Position numbers and translations under genes: made by a program | Source: Gemmatimonadaceae bacterium | GTDB taxonomy: Bacteria > Gemmatimonadota > Gemmatimonadetes > Gemmatimonadales > Gemmatimonadaceae | DNA: 5,009 nucleotides | Direction of reading: 5' to 3' | Assembly: GCA_025357975.1 (NCBI GenBank) | Contig: JANYKY010000018.1 | Location: 1-5,009, forward strand | Shown here: positions 1 through 5,009 of the stretch, one piece after another | How the letters are laid out: each line of letters opens with the position of its first letter | How positions within the stretch are numbered: position 1 is the first letter of the stretch | Notes under the pieces: generated by a model | Told to the model about the DNA's origin: nothing | What the model saw: the letters and a program-made list of their open reading frames with translations, nothing else | The model's database searches: none

Positions 1-2
1 GC

Positions 3-128
3 ACCAACGAAATCATTTCCTTCGCACGCTCTGGTGATGCGATGATTCGCACCACTTCCAATTCCCTTGGTCTGAAAGCGTCGAATGGACTTCGCTCTGT
101 CGAAATCCAGATACAGGCAACGAAGTAG
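3..128 (+). CDS. C-terminal end of an unidentified gene (5' end outside window)
   Basis: Reading from base 3, the plus strand is open for 41 codons and ends in TAG at 126-128. The other two plus-strand frames close within the first 45 bases. The peptide starts TNEIISFARSGDAMIR and ends SVEIQIQATK. It is a mixed polar/hydrophobic stretch with no cysteine, no membrane segment and no motif I recognise. The alternating residues at the very end would suit a final beta strand. The frame converges on the kinase gene, whose stop is only 22 bases further on, which fits a real gene end in a compact genome. An open frame of 41 codons can arise by chance, so this is a moderate-to-low call. The function is unknown and the bulk of the gene lies left of the window. 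Confidence 0.42.
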   Translation, partial: TNEIISFARSGDAMIRTTSNSLGLKASNGLRSVEIQIQATK

Positions 129-152
129 CTTTTCTGATCAAAGCTGAAACTT
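123..152. terminator. Possible hairpin between convergent gene ends
   Basis: AGCTTT (127-132) can pair with AAAGCT (140-145) across a 7-base loop. The stem may continue as AAGT (123-126) with ACTT (149-152) past a 3-base bulge (146-148). It sits between the stop of the left-edge reading frame (126-128) and the stop of the kinase gene (151-153), where a bidirectional terminator would be expected. It is AT-rich and lacks a strong T-run on either side, so it would be a weak intrinsic terminator at best. Confidence 0.25.
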
Positions 153-2529
153 AGCGCTGGCAGCGTACCGAATTGATACGCTTGAGCAGCGTGTCCCAGC
201 GCGGATCGCTGTAGAGATTCGCGAACAGCGTATAACAGGGAATACCGCCGGCCAACAGGAATCCCGACTTTACATCGACCATGTGGTTCAGCCAGAAGAA
301 GGCCGAGTCAGGCTTGTTCGTGACTGCATACACTATAGCATGCCCGATTCCGGCCGGGTCTCCCTTAGGGACATTCAATTCCGCCATGATACTGTCTTCA
401 AGACTTCTCGCGTGCGCGGTGTTGCCTTGTTTTATGAGGGCTGCGAGCCGGAACTCAGATGGCGACCGCTTGCTCCTGCCGTGATCTATTATCGGAATCG
501 AATCATACCTGCCCTCGACGAAGAACAAGTTCGCAAGGTTTCCCTCGTTGAAGGTCATCGAGCTGTCGAGCTCCATCGCCTTTGAGATTTCCATCCGCGA
601 GTCCTTGTGCTCGCCCAATACGAGAAGCAAGTAACCCATATCGGTGTGAACAACCGGCGATGAAGGGTCCAACTCGGCCGCACGGCGCAGGTTCGCGAGT
701 CCGTCGCGCGGTCTGCCAATCGCGTACATCATGTCAGCGGCCCACTGGTGAGCCGTCGCATTCTTCGGTTCGATGTCGAGAGCTCGCTGGTATTCTTTCT
801 GTGCATCATCCCACGCAAAGTCGTACAGCAGCAGATTGGCGAGCCCAAGGTGTCCATCGGCAAGATTGGGATCGATTGCAATCGCGCGCCTCGCCGCTTT
901 CAGTCCGCGCGGAACGATCGAATCGGCTGGCGTGCTCGTGTATGTGGGGACGAGGGACGCCGCCATCGCGTAGCCCGCATATGCTCGGGCGAAGTTTGGA
1001 TCCTTATCGGTCGCCTGCTCAAAAAGCTTGAGGGCTGTGTAGAGAGAATTCCCGCGACGTCGAAGAAGGTATTCCGCCCGCAGGTAGAGATCGTAAGCGG
1101 CGAGATCCTTGGTTCCCTGAGCGCTCGTTACGCCAGCCGCGTTCGCGTCATTCGCATTCAATCGAAGCTGCAATGCAGCAACGACTGATTTCGCGATACT
1201 GTCTTCAACGGCAAAGACGTCCTTCGACTGCTGTTCATAACTCTTTGCCCAGAGGATTTTCCCGCTCGCCGCGTCGGTGAGCTGTGCGGTCAGCTTCATG
1301 CGATCGCCGAACCGCCGCACCGTTCCCTCTATTACTCCGCCGACATCGAGCGCCTGCCCCACTCTTGACGCGTCCGTGTCCTTCAATCTCGCGACTGCGC
1401 TTCGCGAAGCGAGGGTGAGGCCTGGAACTGTAGCAAGCTCCGTCGTAATCTCGTCCGACATTCCCTCGGCGAAATATGCATTCGCCGTGTCACCACCGAT
1501 GTTCGTAAACGGAAGCACTGCGAGAGAGTGGATGTCGGCCTTTGGCTTGCCCCTCGTCGCATATGCGGCAACCGCAGAAAAAACAGCAATGCCTGCAATT
1601 GCCGAGACTACCATCAACCGGCCCCGTCGTGCAGGCTTTGGTGCAGATACGCCAGCAAACGCGGTCGGCACTGGTGCCGAAGTTGTCTGTACGGCTTCGA
1701 GGGCGCGTAGTATGTCGCGCGCTGACTGAGGTCGGTTAGCCGGATCTTTCTCGAGGCACTGCATAATGAGAGCGGCTACAACATCCGGGCAATCGGGCCG
1801 ACGATCTTTCAATGACGCCGGCTTCTCGGTGATATGCGCCGCGTACAACTGATTCGGCGTGCGATGCGCGAATGGCGCCGCTCCCGTCAGCAGCTCGTAC
1901 CCAACACATCCGAACGAATAGATATCCGCACGATGATCCACATCCGGATCGGCAGATATCTGTTCAGGAGCCATGTAGGCAGGTGTGCCGAGTGACGCGC
2001 CTGCTTGCGTGAGGGTTCCGCCGGGTGCGTCGGTGCGCGCGGCGCTGAGCGCTTTCGCAATCCCGAAATCGGTTACGACCGCGGCGTCATCATGAAGAAG
2101 AATATTTTCCGGCTTGATGTCCCGATGGACGATTCCGTGATCGTGTGCATATGCAAGCGCGCGAGCGACATCCTTGAGGATTGCGATCGCCTGCCCAATG
2201 GGGACGCCAGCGTTTCGCTCGAGTCGCTGACGGAGCGAGAGTCCGTCGACGAACGGCATCGTGTAATACGGAAGCCTTGCCGCCAGTCCCGTCGCGAGAA
2301 CCGGAACGATGTTCGGATGCTGGAGCTGCGCAGCGAGCTTGATCTCTCTCTGAAAACGCTCGGCGCTAACACCCGCGGCGAGCTCGGGCGCGAGAACTTT
2401 TACGACGACCTTTCGGCCAAGTGCTACTTCTTCGCCGACGAAGACGCGGCTCATGCCTCCGCCGCCGAGCTCTCGCTCGATGGAGTAGGAGGAGCCGAGG
2501 GCGATCCGAAGGTCGTCGATTAGTGGCAT
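151..2529 (-). CDS. Membrane-anchored Ser/Thr protein kinase with TolB-N-like domain and TPR repeats
   Basis: A 792-residue bacterial Hanks-type (PknB-like) kinase, numbered from the ATG at 2529. The kinase domain (about 10-280) is complete: Gly-rich loop GGGGMS (22-27), ATP-anchoring K44 in VVVK, partner E62, catalytic HRDIKPEN (135-142, D137), DFG (154-156) and APE (187-189). It should therefore be active and phosphorylate Ser/Thr in the cytoplasm. Residues 305-324 form one hydrophobic helix. After it comes a TolB N-terminal/adenylate-cyclase-associated-type region (about 334-456, LAVLPF then YFAEGMSDE) and then TPR-like helical repeats (about 476-710), probably outside the membrane as a sensing or scaffold part. 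A TTG at 2541 would add four residues, but the ATG is preferred because the family begins just before the YSIERELG core. No strong ribosome site is seen; a TATATT at 2569-2574 (minus) could be its -10 box. The target is unknown. This architecture is common in Gemmatimonadota. Confidence 0.93.
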   Translation of the reverse strand: MPLIDDLRIALGSSYSIERELGGGGMSRVFVGEEVALGRKVVVKVLAPELAAGVSAERFQREIKLAAQLQHPNIVPVLATGLAARLPYYTMPFVDGLSLRQRLERNAGVPIGQAIAILKDVARALAYAHDHGIVHRDIKPENILLHDDAAVVTDFGIAKALSAARTDAPGGTLTQAGASLGTPAYMAPEQISADPDVDHRADIYSFGCVGYELLTGAAPFAHRTPNQLYAAHITEKPASLKDRRPDCPDVVAALIMQCLEKDPANRPQSARDILRALEAVQTTSAPVPTAFAGVSAPKPARRGRLMVVSAIAGIAVFSAVAAYATRGKPKADIHSLAVLPFTNIGGDTANAYFAEGMSDEITTELATVPGLTLASRSAVARLKDTDASRVGQALDVGGVIEGTVRRFGDRMKLTAQLTDAASGKILWAKSYEQQSKDVFAVEDSIAKSVVAALQLRLNANDANAAGVTSAQGTKDLAAYDLYLRAEYLLRRRGNSLYTALKLFEQATDKDPNFARAYAGYAMAASLVPTYTSTPADSIVPRGLKAARRAIAIDPNLADGHLGLANLLLYDFAWDDAQKEYQRALDIEPKNATAHQWAADMMYAIGRPRDGLANLRRAAELDPSSPVVHTDMGYLLLVLGEHKDSRMEISKAMELDSSMTFNEGNLANLFFVEGRYDSIPIIDHGRSKRSPSEFRLAALIKQGNTAHARSLEDSIMAELNVPKGDPAGIGHAIVYAVTNKPDSAFFWLNHMVDVKSGFLLAGGIPCYTLFANLYSDPRWDTLLKRINSVRCQR

Positions 2530-2531
2530 TT

Positions 2532-2717
2532 GTGAGCCCAAACCTACGGGAGATTAGAGAATCAGGCCAATATAAAAACAGCGAGCCGCGGCTTTCCTTT
2601 GAGAAGCTGAGCGGCGATGACAAGTATCGTTTGCGGCACGGAGATTACCGCGCTTTGTTTGAGATCCATGACGGCCAACTGATTGTTACGGTGGTTCTGG
2701 CATCGGGTAGCCTCTAG
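2532..2717 (+). pseudogene. Remnant of a RelE/ParE-superfamily toxin
   Basis: About 61 codons read in frame from a GTG at 2532 (or 2523) to TAG at 2715. The middle matches the core of RelE-type mRNA interferases: EKLSGDD-KYRLRHGDYRALFEI followed by a hydrophobic strand (LIVTVV), which resembles the family pattern KL.G...YR.R.GDYR..Y.I....v.V. Full members are usually about 85-95 residues. Here the first two helices are missing or reduced to a short stretch (NLREI) and the usual GHRxxVY end is replaced by ASGSL before the stop. The reading frame has no ATG near a sensible start and overlaps the 5' end of the divergent kinase gene. No cognate antitoxin lies beside it on the plus strand. The best reading is a decayed toxin gene; a small expressed protein cannot be excluded. 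Its TAG overlaps the vapC-like stop in CTAG (2714-2717). Confidence 0.6.
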
Positions 2718-3133
2718 CCCGCGCCGATCACCTTGAATCCGCTCGCCCGCGCACCGAGCCCCAGCTCACGATCGTGCGTAGCAAATATTATTTCTTGTCC
2801 GCGCGTCTCTCGCCATAGCTCGGCTGTGGCGAGATGGATTGCGTCGAGACTACCAAGTGAGGTGGACATCGGCTGGGCGGCCCGATGCAGGACGGCACTT
2901 GTCAGCTCGATCAGGTCGAGGCCATCGAGCACACGATAGATCACCTCGCGCCGAAGCGCCGATTCTTCTACCGTGAGACTTTCCGCGATTCGCAGCCTGT
3001 CAATAGTCCGCATGCACTCGACTTCAGCGAGACGGCTGACCACACCTTTCGTAATCCGATTCCATTCCGTCAGGTGGCCGGTTTGTCCAAGAACAATACG
3101 GAGAATGACCGACGAATCCAGATAGGCAATCAC
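2714..3133 (-). CDS. vapC: VapC-like PIN-domain toxin ribonuclease
   Basis: A 139-residue single-domain PIN protein, the usual length for VapC toxins, which are Mg2+-dependent endoribonucleases cutting tRNA, rRNA or mRNA. All four acidic active-site positions are visible: D6 in YLDSS, E39 in LAEVECMR, D97 in SLDAIHLATA and D121 in THDREL. The toxin is therefore probably catalytically intact. It starts with GTG at 3133, which overlaps the antitoxin TGA (GTGA), so translation is likely coupled to that of the antitoxin and kept below it. AAAGG lies directly before the GTG, too close to be a normal ribosome site. The 3' end converges on the RelE-like remnant, with the two stop codons sharing CTAG. 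The RNA target cannot be read from sequence. Confidence 0.93.
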   Translation of the reverse strand: MIAYLDSSVILRIVLGQTGHLTEWNRITKGVVSRLAEVECMRTIDRLRIAESLTVEESALRREVIYRVLDGLDLIELTSAVLHRAAQPMSTSLGSLDAIHLATAELWRETRGQEIIFATHDRELGLGARASGFKVIGAG

Positions 3134-3390
3134 CTTTCGCGATTACGATCTTCGAGGAGAACGTCAACGACATCCCGCTCGAGCTTCACAGGACGAGGCA
3201 ACTCGATGTCGCGAAGCGTCCCGTATTTGTGCACCGATTCTCGAACTACGAGCGGGCCGCCAGCCGTGAATGGAACCAATCGAGCGATGGGTTCATTCCG
3301 GTCGTAGACCGTTACCTCGTTTCCTTTTCTGACCCATCTCAGGTATTCGCTGAGCTTCGCCTTGAGCTCCGCCACTTTGACTTGTTTCAT
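3130..3390 (-). CDS. Phd/YefM-type antitoxin of the VapC-like toxin
   Basis: 86 residues from the ATG at 3390. A GTG two codons earlier (3396) is the alternative start; neither has a clear Shine-Dalgarno site. The N-terminal half has the Phd/YefM fold pattern: MKQVKVAELKAKLSEYL, then GNEVTVYDRNEPIARLVP (23-40), i.e. the usual 'G..v.vt.r..pvArLvP' hairpin that dimerises and binds DNA. The C-terminal part is charged and ends DVVDVLLEDRNRER, the kind of flexible helix that wraps and blocks the toxin active site. It is the first gene of the operon and overlaps the PIN toxin by 4 bp, the standard antitoxin-toxin order. Autoregulation is likely because repeated half-sites lie right at and before its start (3390-3417). 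Phd/YefM-type antitoxins are often paired with PIN toxins and are then called VapB, so the exact family name is a matter of convention. Confidence 0.9.
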   Translation of the reverse strand: MKQVKVAELKAKLSEYLRWVRKGNEVTVYDRNEPIARLVPFTAGGPLVVRESVHKYGTLRDIELPRPVKLERDVVDVLLEDRNRER

Positions 3391-3417
3391 AGTCACAAGA
3401 TAGTCATCAGGTGACTA
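3390..3417. promoter_or_regulatory. Candidate autoregulatory operator of the antitoxin-toxin operon
   Basis: Three hexamer half-sites lie in phase: TAGTCA (3390-3395), TAGTCA (3401-3406) and TGACTA (3412-3417), each starting exactly 11 bp after the last. The second and third form a perfect inverted repeat with a 5-bp centre (TCAGG). A weaker fourth element, TGACTT, is at 3378-3383 inside the gene. Spacing of one helical turn puts all half-sites on one face of the DNA, as expected for cooperative binding by Phd/YefM dimers or the toxin-antitoxin complex. The block covers the start codon and the DNA just before it on the minus strand, so binding would block transcription or early elongation. 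A possible -35 for this operon is TTGGCA read on the minus strand at 3452-3457, but no convincing -10 accompanies it. Confidence 0.6.
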
Positions 3418-3452
3418 ATATCATTACATATTGTTTAGTGATTCGGCTCTTT

Positions 3453-3464
3453 GCCAAACTTGGC
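3453..3464. promoter_or_regulatory. Short perfect palindrome GCCAA-AC-TTGGC, possible operator
   Basis: Five-base arms GCCAA (3453-3457) and TTGGC (3460-3464) flank a 2-bp centre in the middle of the divergent intergenic region. On the minus strand it overlaps the best -35-like hexamer (TTGGCA) for the antitoxin operon, and on the plus strand it lies about 30 bp upstream of the TATAAT before fic. This would be a good place for a regulator that affects both genes. A 5-bp arm can occur by chance, so the call is tentative. Confidence 0.3.
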
Positions 3465-3495
3465 CCGAGGCTACAAAACGTGATTACCGGTGACC

Positions 3496-3501
3496 TATAA
3501 T
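3496..3501 (+). promoter_or_regulatory. Perfect TATAAT -10 hexamer, candidate fic promoter
   Basis: An exact sigma-70 -10 consensus lies in an AT-rich stretch, 140 bp before the fic start and on its strand. It is embedded in CCTA-TAAT-TAGG, a small palindrome (3494-3505). There is no good TTGACA at 16-18 bp upstream (the sequence there is ACAAAA or similar) and no TGn extension, so activity may need an activator. Transcription would begin near 3508-3510, giving a leader of about 130 bases. Confidence 0.4.
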
Positions 3502-3509
3502 TAGGACTA

Positions 3510-3588
3510 GGGCGTAAACCTAAGTATAACTGATGTAAGGCAGGTCGGTGTAAGCTTCTTAAGCAGGGCCATGGTTAGGTTTAAGCCC
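3510..3588 (+). repeat. Long imperfect inverted repeat in the fic leader region
   Basis: GGGCGTAAACCTAA (3510-3523) is the reverse complement of TTAGGTTTAAGCCC (3575-3588) at 13 of 14 positions; the one mismatch is in the fourth G/C-flanked pair. The arms enclose 51 bases that contain a further small hairpin, GCTT-CTT-AAGC (3554-3564). TAAG recurs at 3521, 3536 and 3551 with an exact 15-bp step, and again at 3560, 3582 and 3621. In RNA the arms would make a long-range stem that closes a structured leader or a small RNA of about 79 bases. In DNA they could be paired binding sites or the ends of a tiny mobile element. No T-run follows, so it is not an ordinary intrinsic terminator. The stretch 3391-3641 otherwise holds no convincing gene. 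Confidence 0.6.
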
Positions 3589-3631
3589 ACAACATTATTA
3601 TGGCTTATTCATCAAGCTTTTAAGTCATTTC

Positions 3632-3636
3632 GGGAG
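3632..3636 (+). promoter_or_regulatory. Ribosome binding site of the fic gene
   Basis: GGGAG lies 5 bases before the ATG at 3642. It is the clearest Shine-Dalgarno match in the window and supports this start for the Fic protein. Confidence 0.65.
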
Positions 3637-3641
3637 TCCGA

Positions 3642-4838
3642 ATGTCAGGACGGTATGAGTTGAGGACATGGCAGCACAATAGCACCATCAACGCGCCGGT
3701 CAACTATAAAAAAGCGTGCAAGTACAAGGTATTTATTCCAAATGCCCTCCTCTCGACAAGACTGATTCTTGACGCTCATGTGTTCGGGGTGATTTCAGAA
3801 GCCGAAAATGCAATCAGGGCACTGAATGAAGTCGCAAAGCCTGGCCTGAGGCCATTGGCGCGCTTACTACTGCGCACCGAATCCATCGCGTCTTCCAAGG
3901 TCGAGGGTATGCAGCTCGGTGTACGGGAGCTCGCGAAGGCAGAAGCCCGAAAAGAATCAGGAGGAAAACCGAGCCCAAACGCCCTGGAAATTCTGTCTAG
4001 CATAGACGCGATGGAACTTGCGATCGAGAAAGCTGCAATAGTCGACCAGTTCTCGGTGAAGGAAATTGAATCCGTCCACCACTTACTGATGAAGGGTGGA
4101 TGGAATAGCCACGTTGCAGGAAATGTCCGGACTCAGCAAAACTGGATTGGCGGGAACGATCATAATCCCTGCGGGGCTGATTACGTGCCTCCGCCCCCTG
4201 AAGACGTACCTGGCTTGCTCGCCGATCTCTGTGAAGTAATCAACGACGACGTTCTGTCTCCGCTGGTTCAGGCTGCTCTCGTCCATGCGCAGTTCGAAAC
4301 GATTCACCCATTCGAGGATGGAAACGGCCGAACCGGAAGAGCGCTCATCCAGATAGTTCTAAGACGCCGGAAGATCGCCTCATCATACGTCCCTCCAATC
4401 AGCGTCATTCTTGCCAAGTCAAAAGATCGGTATATCCGGGGCTTGACGCGGTACAGGGAGGACGAAGGGCTGTCAGACTGGATCGAGTTGTTCGCAGACG
4501 CGACTGCGCGTTCAGCGACGTTGGCCAAGAGCTACCTGAACGCGGTTCAGGATCTCATCAAGGATTGGCGTGCAGAATTGGGGGCATCAGCAAACCCACG
4601 GTTGGACTCGGTGGCCTGGAAGGTGATCGACATCCTGCCGGCACACCCAATGATCTCGGCGCCGGTGGCTCAGGCAGCAACAGGTGGCTCGCGGCCATCG
4701 ATCTACAAGGCTTTTCACGAACTCGAAACCGCAGGAGTCTTGATTCCTCTCTCTGAACAGAAAAGAAATCAATCGTGGGAGGCCGCCGGATTACTGGAAT
4801 TGATTGGCCAGTTCGAGTCAGGTGAAACTCTCGAGTGA
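3642..4838 (+). CDS. Fic-domain protein (class II, self-inhibited; probable AMP-transferase) with C-terminal winged helix
   Basis: 398 residues with a complete Fic active site HPFEDGNGRTGR (222-233): catalytic H222, Mg2+-binding D226 and phosphate-binding R230/R233. Such enzymes usually move AMP from ATP to a protein hydroxyl, although some use other nucleotides or phosphocholine. The N-terminal Fic_N-like region (about 28-95) carries the inhibitory helix motif S84-xxx-E88-G89, which places the glutamate against the ATP site. This makes the protein class II, held inactive in cis and needing no separate antitoxin. HVAGNVRTQQNWIGG (157-171) and YVPPPPED (181-188) are the usual family motifs before the core. 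Residues about 320-395 look like a winged helix, as in SoFic-type proteins, suggesting DNA binding or dimerisation. The start is supported by GGGAG 5 bases upstream. The 5' third is lower in GC than the kinase gene, which may reflect transfer. The target is unknown. The gene converges with an antitoxin gene 6 bp away. Confidence 0.94.
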   Translation: MSGRYELRTWQHNSTINAPVNYKKACKYKVFIPNALLSTRLILDAHVFGVISEAENAIRALNEVAKPGLRPLARLLLRTESIASSKVEGMQLGVRELAKAEARKESGGKPSPNALEILSSIDAMELAIEKAAIVDQFSVKEIESVHHLLMKGGWNSHVAGNVRTQQNWIGGNDHNPCGADYVPPPPEDVPGLLADLCEVINDDVLSPLVQAALVHAQFETIHPFEDGNGRTGRALIQIVLRRRKIASSYVPPISVILAKSKDRYIRGLTRYREDEGLSDWIELFADATARSATLAKSYLNAVQDLIKDWRAELGASANPRLDSVAWKVIDILPAHPMISAPVAQAATGGSRPSIYKAFHELETAGVLIPLSEQKRNQSWEAAGLLELIGQFESGETLE

Positions 4839-4844
4839 CAAACT

Positions 4845-5009
4845 CTATGCTTCCCAGTCCGGCGCGGTTCCCTCGACAATGTCGCCGCTTACGGCTATCA
4901 CACTCGCGCGGCGGCCGATGAACTTGCTTTGCGCATCGTTGAGAACCGGAACGAGCCGCGCTACCGGCTGATTGTGCTTGGTGATTACAAACTCGACTCC
5001 CTTATCGCG
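4845..5009 (-). CDS. Phd/YefM-type antitoxin, C-terminal part (5' end outside window)
   Basis: An open minus-strand frame runs from the right edge to TAG at 4845-4847 and gives 54 residues. It begins GVEFVITKHNQPVARLVPVL (residues 4-23), the second half of the Phd/YefM DNA-binding fold (G..fvIt....PVArLvPv). It continues to GDIVEGTAPDWEA, where the D-I-V-E..DWEA ending is typical of antitoxins of this family paired with VapC-like toxins. The N-terminal 25-30 residues lie beyond the window. Antitoxin genes normally have the toxin directly downstream. Here the downstream side is filled by the convergent fic gene, whose stop is 6 bp away, and the opposite strand of fic shows no PIN or RelE motif. 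It may be an orphan, may pair with a gene outside the window, or may regulate something else. Confidence 0.78.
   Translation of the reverse strand, partial: RDKGVEFVITKHNQPVARLVPVLNDAQSKFIGRRASVIAVSGDIVEGTAPDWEA

Noticed and set aside
281..1188. Several plus-strand reading frames of 65-150 codons opposite the kinase gene (e.g. 283-585, 582-1031, 748-1188)
   Set aside because: They lie antisense to a protein with clear TPR and TolB-N-like sequence, and their translations are rich in Arg/Ser/Cys without recognisable motifs; they are shadows of the high-GC coding strand.
1277..2523. Long plus-strand frames at 1277-1729 and 2005-2523 and minus-strand frames at 1383-1598 and 2073-2372
   Set aside because: All overlap the kinase and membrane-helix part of the real gene in other frames and show no domain pattern or plausible ribosome site.
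2569..2574. TATATT on the minus strand as the kinase -10 box
   Set aside because: No -35-like hexamer lies 16-18 bp upstream, so it is mentioned with the kinase gene but not listed as a separate promoter.
2698..2740. A +1 frame continuation of the RelE-like remnant (WHRVASS...)
   Set aside because: Beyond His-Arg it does not match the family ending and would run into the convergent vapC-like gene, so the frame change is recorded as a hint and not annotated.
2885..3307. Plus-strand 140-codon frame opposite the vapC/antitoxin genes
   Set aside because: It is antisense to two well-supported genes with intact motifs and has no family resemblance of its own.
3518..3580. Integron attC site: GTTAGGT (3574-3580) fits GTTRRRY and the left arm has ACCTAAG
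   Set aside because: The left box needs a final C (RYYYAAC) but has G, the inner L-box pairing is absent, and the complementarity extends outside the boxes, unlike attC. No integrase gene is present.
3571..3663. A 30-codon frame starting MVRFKPTT that overlaps the fic start in another frame
   Set aside because: Only a weak GCAGGG-like site precedes it, its start lies just before the right arm of the inverted repeat, and the peptide has no features of a known leader peptide; chance is sufficient.
4587..4772. A missing toxin for the right-edge antitoxin encoded on the minus strand within fic
   Set aside because: Minus-strand frames within 3776-4772 show no PIN acidic residues or RelE core; they are shadows of fic.

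Overview
The window looks like chromosomal DNA from a soil- or sediment-type bacterium of moderately high GC, most plausibly Gemmatimonadota or a relative. The main reason is the long minus-strand gene. It combines an N-terminal Ser/Thr kinase, one membrane helix, a TolB-N-like domain and TPR repeats, an architecture strongly expanded in Gemmatimonadota and some Acidobacteriota. This is inferred from protein style only; no rRNA or marker gene is present.

Layout from left to right. Bases 3-128 appear to hold the last 41 codons of a plus-strand gene of unknown function that enters from the left. It converges on the kinase/TPR gene (151-2529, minus). Head-to-head with the kinase start is a short plus-strand remnant of a RelE/ParE-type toxin (about 2532-2717), which keeps the family core but lacks the normal start and end. 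Its stop codon overlaps that of a convergent two-gene toxin-antitoxin operon on the minus strand: a Phd/YefM-type antitoxin (3130-3390) followed, with a 4-bp GTGA overlap, by a VapC-like PIN-domain RNase (2714-3133).

A 250-bp AT-richer divergent intergenic region (3391-3641, roughly 42% GC by hand count) separates this operon from a plus-strand Fic-domain gene (3642-4838). It contains three TAGTCA/TGACTA half-sites at exact 11-bp spacing next to the antitoxin start, a GCCAA-AC-TTGGC palindrome, a perfect TATAAT hexamer, and a 14-bp near-perfect inverted repeat whose left arm begins where a transcript from that TATAAT would start. The Fic protein carries a complete HPFxxGNGRxxR active site, an N-terminal S-xxx-EG inhibitory motif (class II, self-inhibited) and a C-terminal winged-helix-like region. 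Six bases after its stop, on the opposite strand, lies the 3' end of a second Phd/YefM-type antitoxin, cut by the right edge, with no toxin gene in the usual downstream place.

Taken together, 2.53-5.0 kb is a small toxin-antitoxin cluster: one intact pair, one decayed toxin, one apparently orphan antitoxin and one Fic enzyme, beside a signalling kinase. No CRISPR array, tRNA, rRNA, insertion sequence or clear prophage gene was seen. The most unusual structure is the architecture of the intergenic region between vapBC and fic.
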